From assembly GCA_900544525.1 (NCBI GenBank), contig UQVN01000175.1, forward strand, positions 1 through 7,352: a stretch of DNA of 7,352 bases, in the 5' to 3' direction. Every line of letters starts with the position of its first letter. The first letter of the stretch is position 1. Position numbers and translations under genes: made by a program. The stretch is from an uncultured Eubacteriales bacterium. Its GTDB lineage: Bacteria; Bacillota; Clostridia; Lachnospirales; Lachnospiraceae. Positions 6,627 through 7,352 of this stretch are shown here, in pieces. Under the pieces are notes generated by a model. The model was given only the letters and a program-made list of their open reading frames with translations. It was not told the DNA's origin and searched no databases.

Positions 6627-7244
6627 TTATCTCACTTCCAGATTATCCCCAACTAATCCTTCATGAGCCCCTTCAATCTGTGCTTCCTTATGAGCAATTA
6701 ACCACTTATTCTGTGCAGTCATAAGACGCTCTTCTCCTTCTTTTGGAGGCACAAATAACAATGCTTCATTGGTTCCTTTTGGTAAAATAACAACACAACG
6801 GAACCCTTTTTCTCCTGCATTACATGGAGCATAATGAAGTGTTGTTGCATATACCTCAATAGCTGTTCCCGCTGGAACAAAAAATGCTTTCACTTTTTTT
6901 GTATCATACGTCCATTCTTTTGTAATATCCTCTTGTTTTCCAAGAAGTAATACTAAGTCTGTTACTGCAACATTAATTTCAGAATTTCTATGATATTCTA
7001 ATGCATTTAACTTATGATTATTTCCATTGCAATATCCAATTTGAATCGGAAGTCCTCCATATCCATACTGTTGGAATTTCTTCGCAACCAAAAGAGATTC
7101 TAATCTCTCGTCAGATGGCACATAAATTACATCTTCTGGAAGCGGGGTATGTTCCATTTCTTTTCTCAATTCTGTCGTATCATATTGGGGCAATATTTTT
7201 CCATATTTGCAAAACTCATCATCAAATACACTTTTTAATTTCAT
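6627..7244 (-). CDS. DUF4867 family protein, cupin-like, function unknown
   Basis: This 205-residue soluble protein has no signal peptide or membrane segment. I recognise it as DUF4867, a Firmicute family without known activity that I associate with sugar operons. The core looks like a cupin. LNALEYHRNSEINVAVTDL (79-97) holds an E-x-H-x3-E pattern (Glu83, His85, Glu89), and FFVPAGTAIEVYATTLHYAP (121-140) has the P-x-G followed by a histidine (His137) of the second cupin motif. These four residues are likely metal ligands. GYCNGNNH (70-77) before the first motif also looks conserved. Similar cupins include sugar isomerases, lyases and epimerases (KduI, IolB and AllA groups), so an isomerase, epimerase or lyase acting on the pathway sugar is a fair guess and no more. 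The ATG at 7244 has AGGAGG (7254-7249) 4 bases upstream. It is the first gene of the visible series. Confidence 0.8.
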   Translation of the reverse strand: MKLKSVFDDEFCKYGKILPQYDTTELRKEMEHTPLPEDVIYVPSDERLESLLVAKKFQQYGYGGLPIQIGYCNGNNHKLNALEYHRNSEINVAVTDLVLLLGKQEDITKEWTYDTKKVKAFFVPAGTAIEVYATTLHYAPCNAGEKGFRCVVILPKGTNEALLFVPPKEGEERLMTAQNKWLIAHKEAQIEGAHEGLVGDNLEVR

Positions 7245-7248
7245 GATA

Positions 7249-7256
7249 CCTCCTCC
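7249..7256 (-). promoter_or_regulatory. Ribosome binding site of the DUF4867 gene
   Basis: The minus strand reads GGAGGAGG here, two overlapping GGAGG cores 4 and 7 bases before the ATG at 7244. It is a very strong site and fixes the start. Confidence 0.8.
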
Positions 7257-7285
7257 AATTGCTCTTGCTAGTCACAACGAATAAA

Positions 7286-7330
7286 AGTATATCGTTATGA
7301 AACTATTTTTTATTCACTATAGAACGATAT
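7286..7330. promoter_or_regulatory. Inverted repeat upstream of the DUF4867 gene, overlapping a possible -10 box
   Basis: ATATCGTT (7289-7296) and AACGATAT (7323-7330) are an exact 8-bp inverted repeat with 26 bp between them. With a 2-base bulge, AAAA/TTTT extends the match outward to about 12 bp. On the minus strand TATACT (7291-7286) resembles a -10 box and overlaps the arm nearer the gene, about 42 bp before the ATG; no good -35 box is seen 17 bases before it. This suggests a two-site operator for a repressor, but a hairpin in the leader is also possible. The rest of the upstream region to 7352 is very AT-rich with no gene. Confidence 0.4.
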
Positions 7331-7352
7331 TTTAAAATTATCCATTTTTTAT

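Noticed and set aside
7001..7246. Plus-strand open frame of 81 codons opposite the DUF4867 gene
   Set aside because: Antisense to a gene with a clear start, ribosome site and motifs.

Overview
The window is AT-rich DNA carrying six genes, all on the minus strand, so transcription runs from high to low coordinates. Strong AGGAGG-type ribosome binding sites, short gaps, and the protein set (FucI-like isomerase, XylB-type kinase, FSA/TalC-type transaldolase, NhaC-type antiporter, MalY/PatB lyase, DUF4867) point to a low-GC anaerobic Firmicute, probably a Clostridia/Lachnospiraceae gut-type organism. This placement comes from recognising protein families by eye; no search was run and I cannot name a genus.

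Layout in the order of transcription: (1) 7352-7245, an upstream region with an 8-bp inverted repeat and a strong ribosome binding site. (2) 7244-6627, a DUF4867 cupin-like protein of unknown function. (3) 6626-6431, a 196-bp gap with several palindromes and a hairpin touching the next ribosome binding site. (4) 6430-4892, an NhaC-family antiporter. (5) 4877-3690, a MalY/PatB-type PLP enzyme 14 bp behind it. (6) 3621-2128, an isomerase of the L-fucose/L-arabinose isomerase superfamily. (7) A rho-independent terminator at 2071-2040 and an unusual palindrome-rich spacer. (8) 1895-423, xylulokinase. (9) A 189-bp gap with a roughly 90-nt imperfect hairpin. (10) 233 to the left edge, the first 77 codons of an FSA/TalC-type transaldolase.

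Taken together, the isomerase, kinase and transaldolase form a plausible sugar route: aldose to ketulose, ketulose to ketulose 5-phosphate, then entry into the pentose phosphate pathway. A XylB-type kinase implies D-xylulose as the kinase substrate, so D-lyxose or D-xylose are candidate inputs to the isomerase, but the sequence does not fix the sugar. DUF4867 lies upstream and may be an accessory enzyme of the same route. The NhaC/MalY pair sits between these genes and looks like a separate transport and C-S lyase or aminotransferase module. No classical sugar transporter, regulator, RNA gene, CRISPR array or insertion sequence is visible. No stretch over 300 bp lacks a gene. The least explained parts are the function of DUF4867, the reason for the NhaC/MalY pair in this place, and the structured spacers on both sides of xylB.
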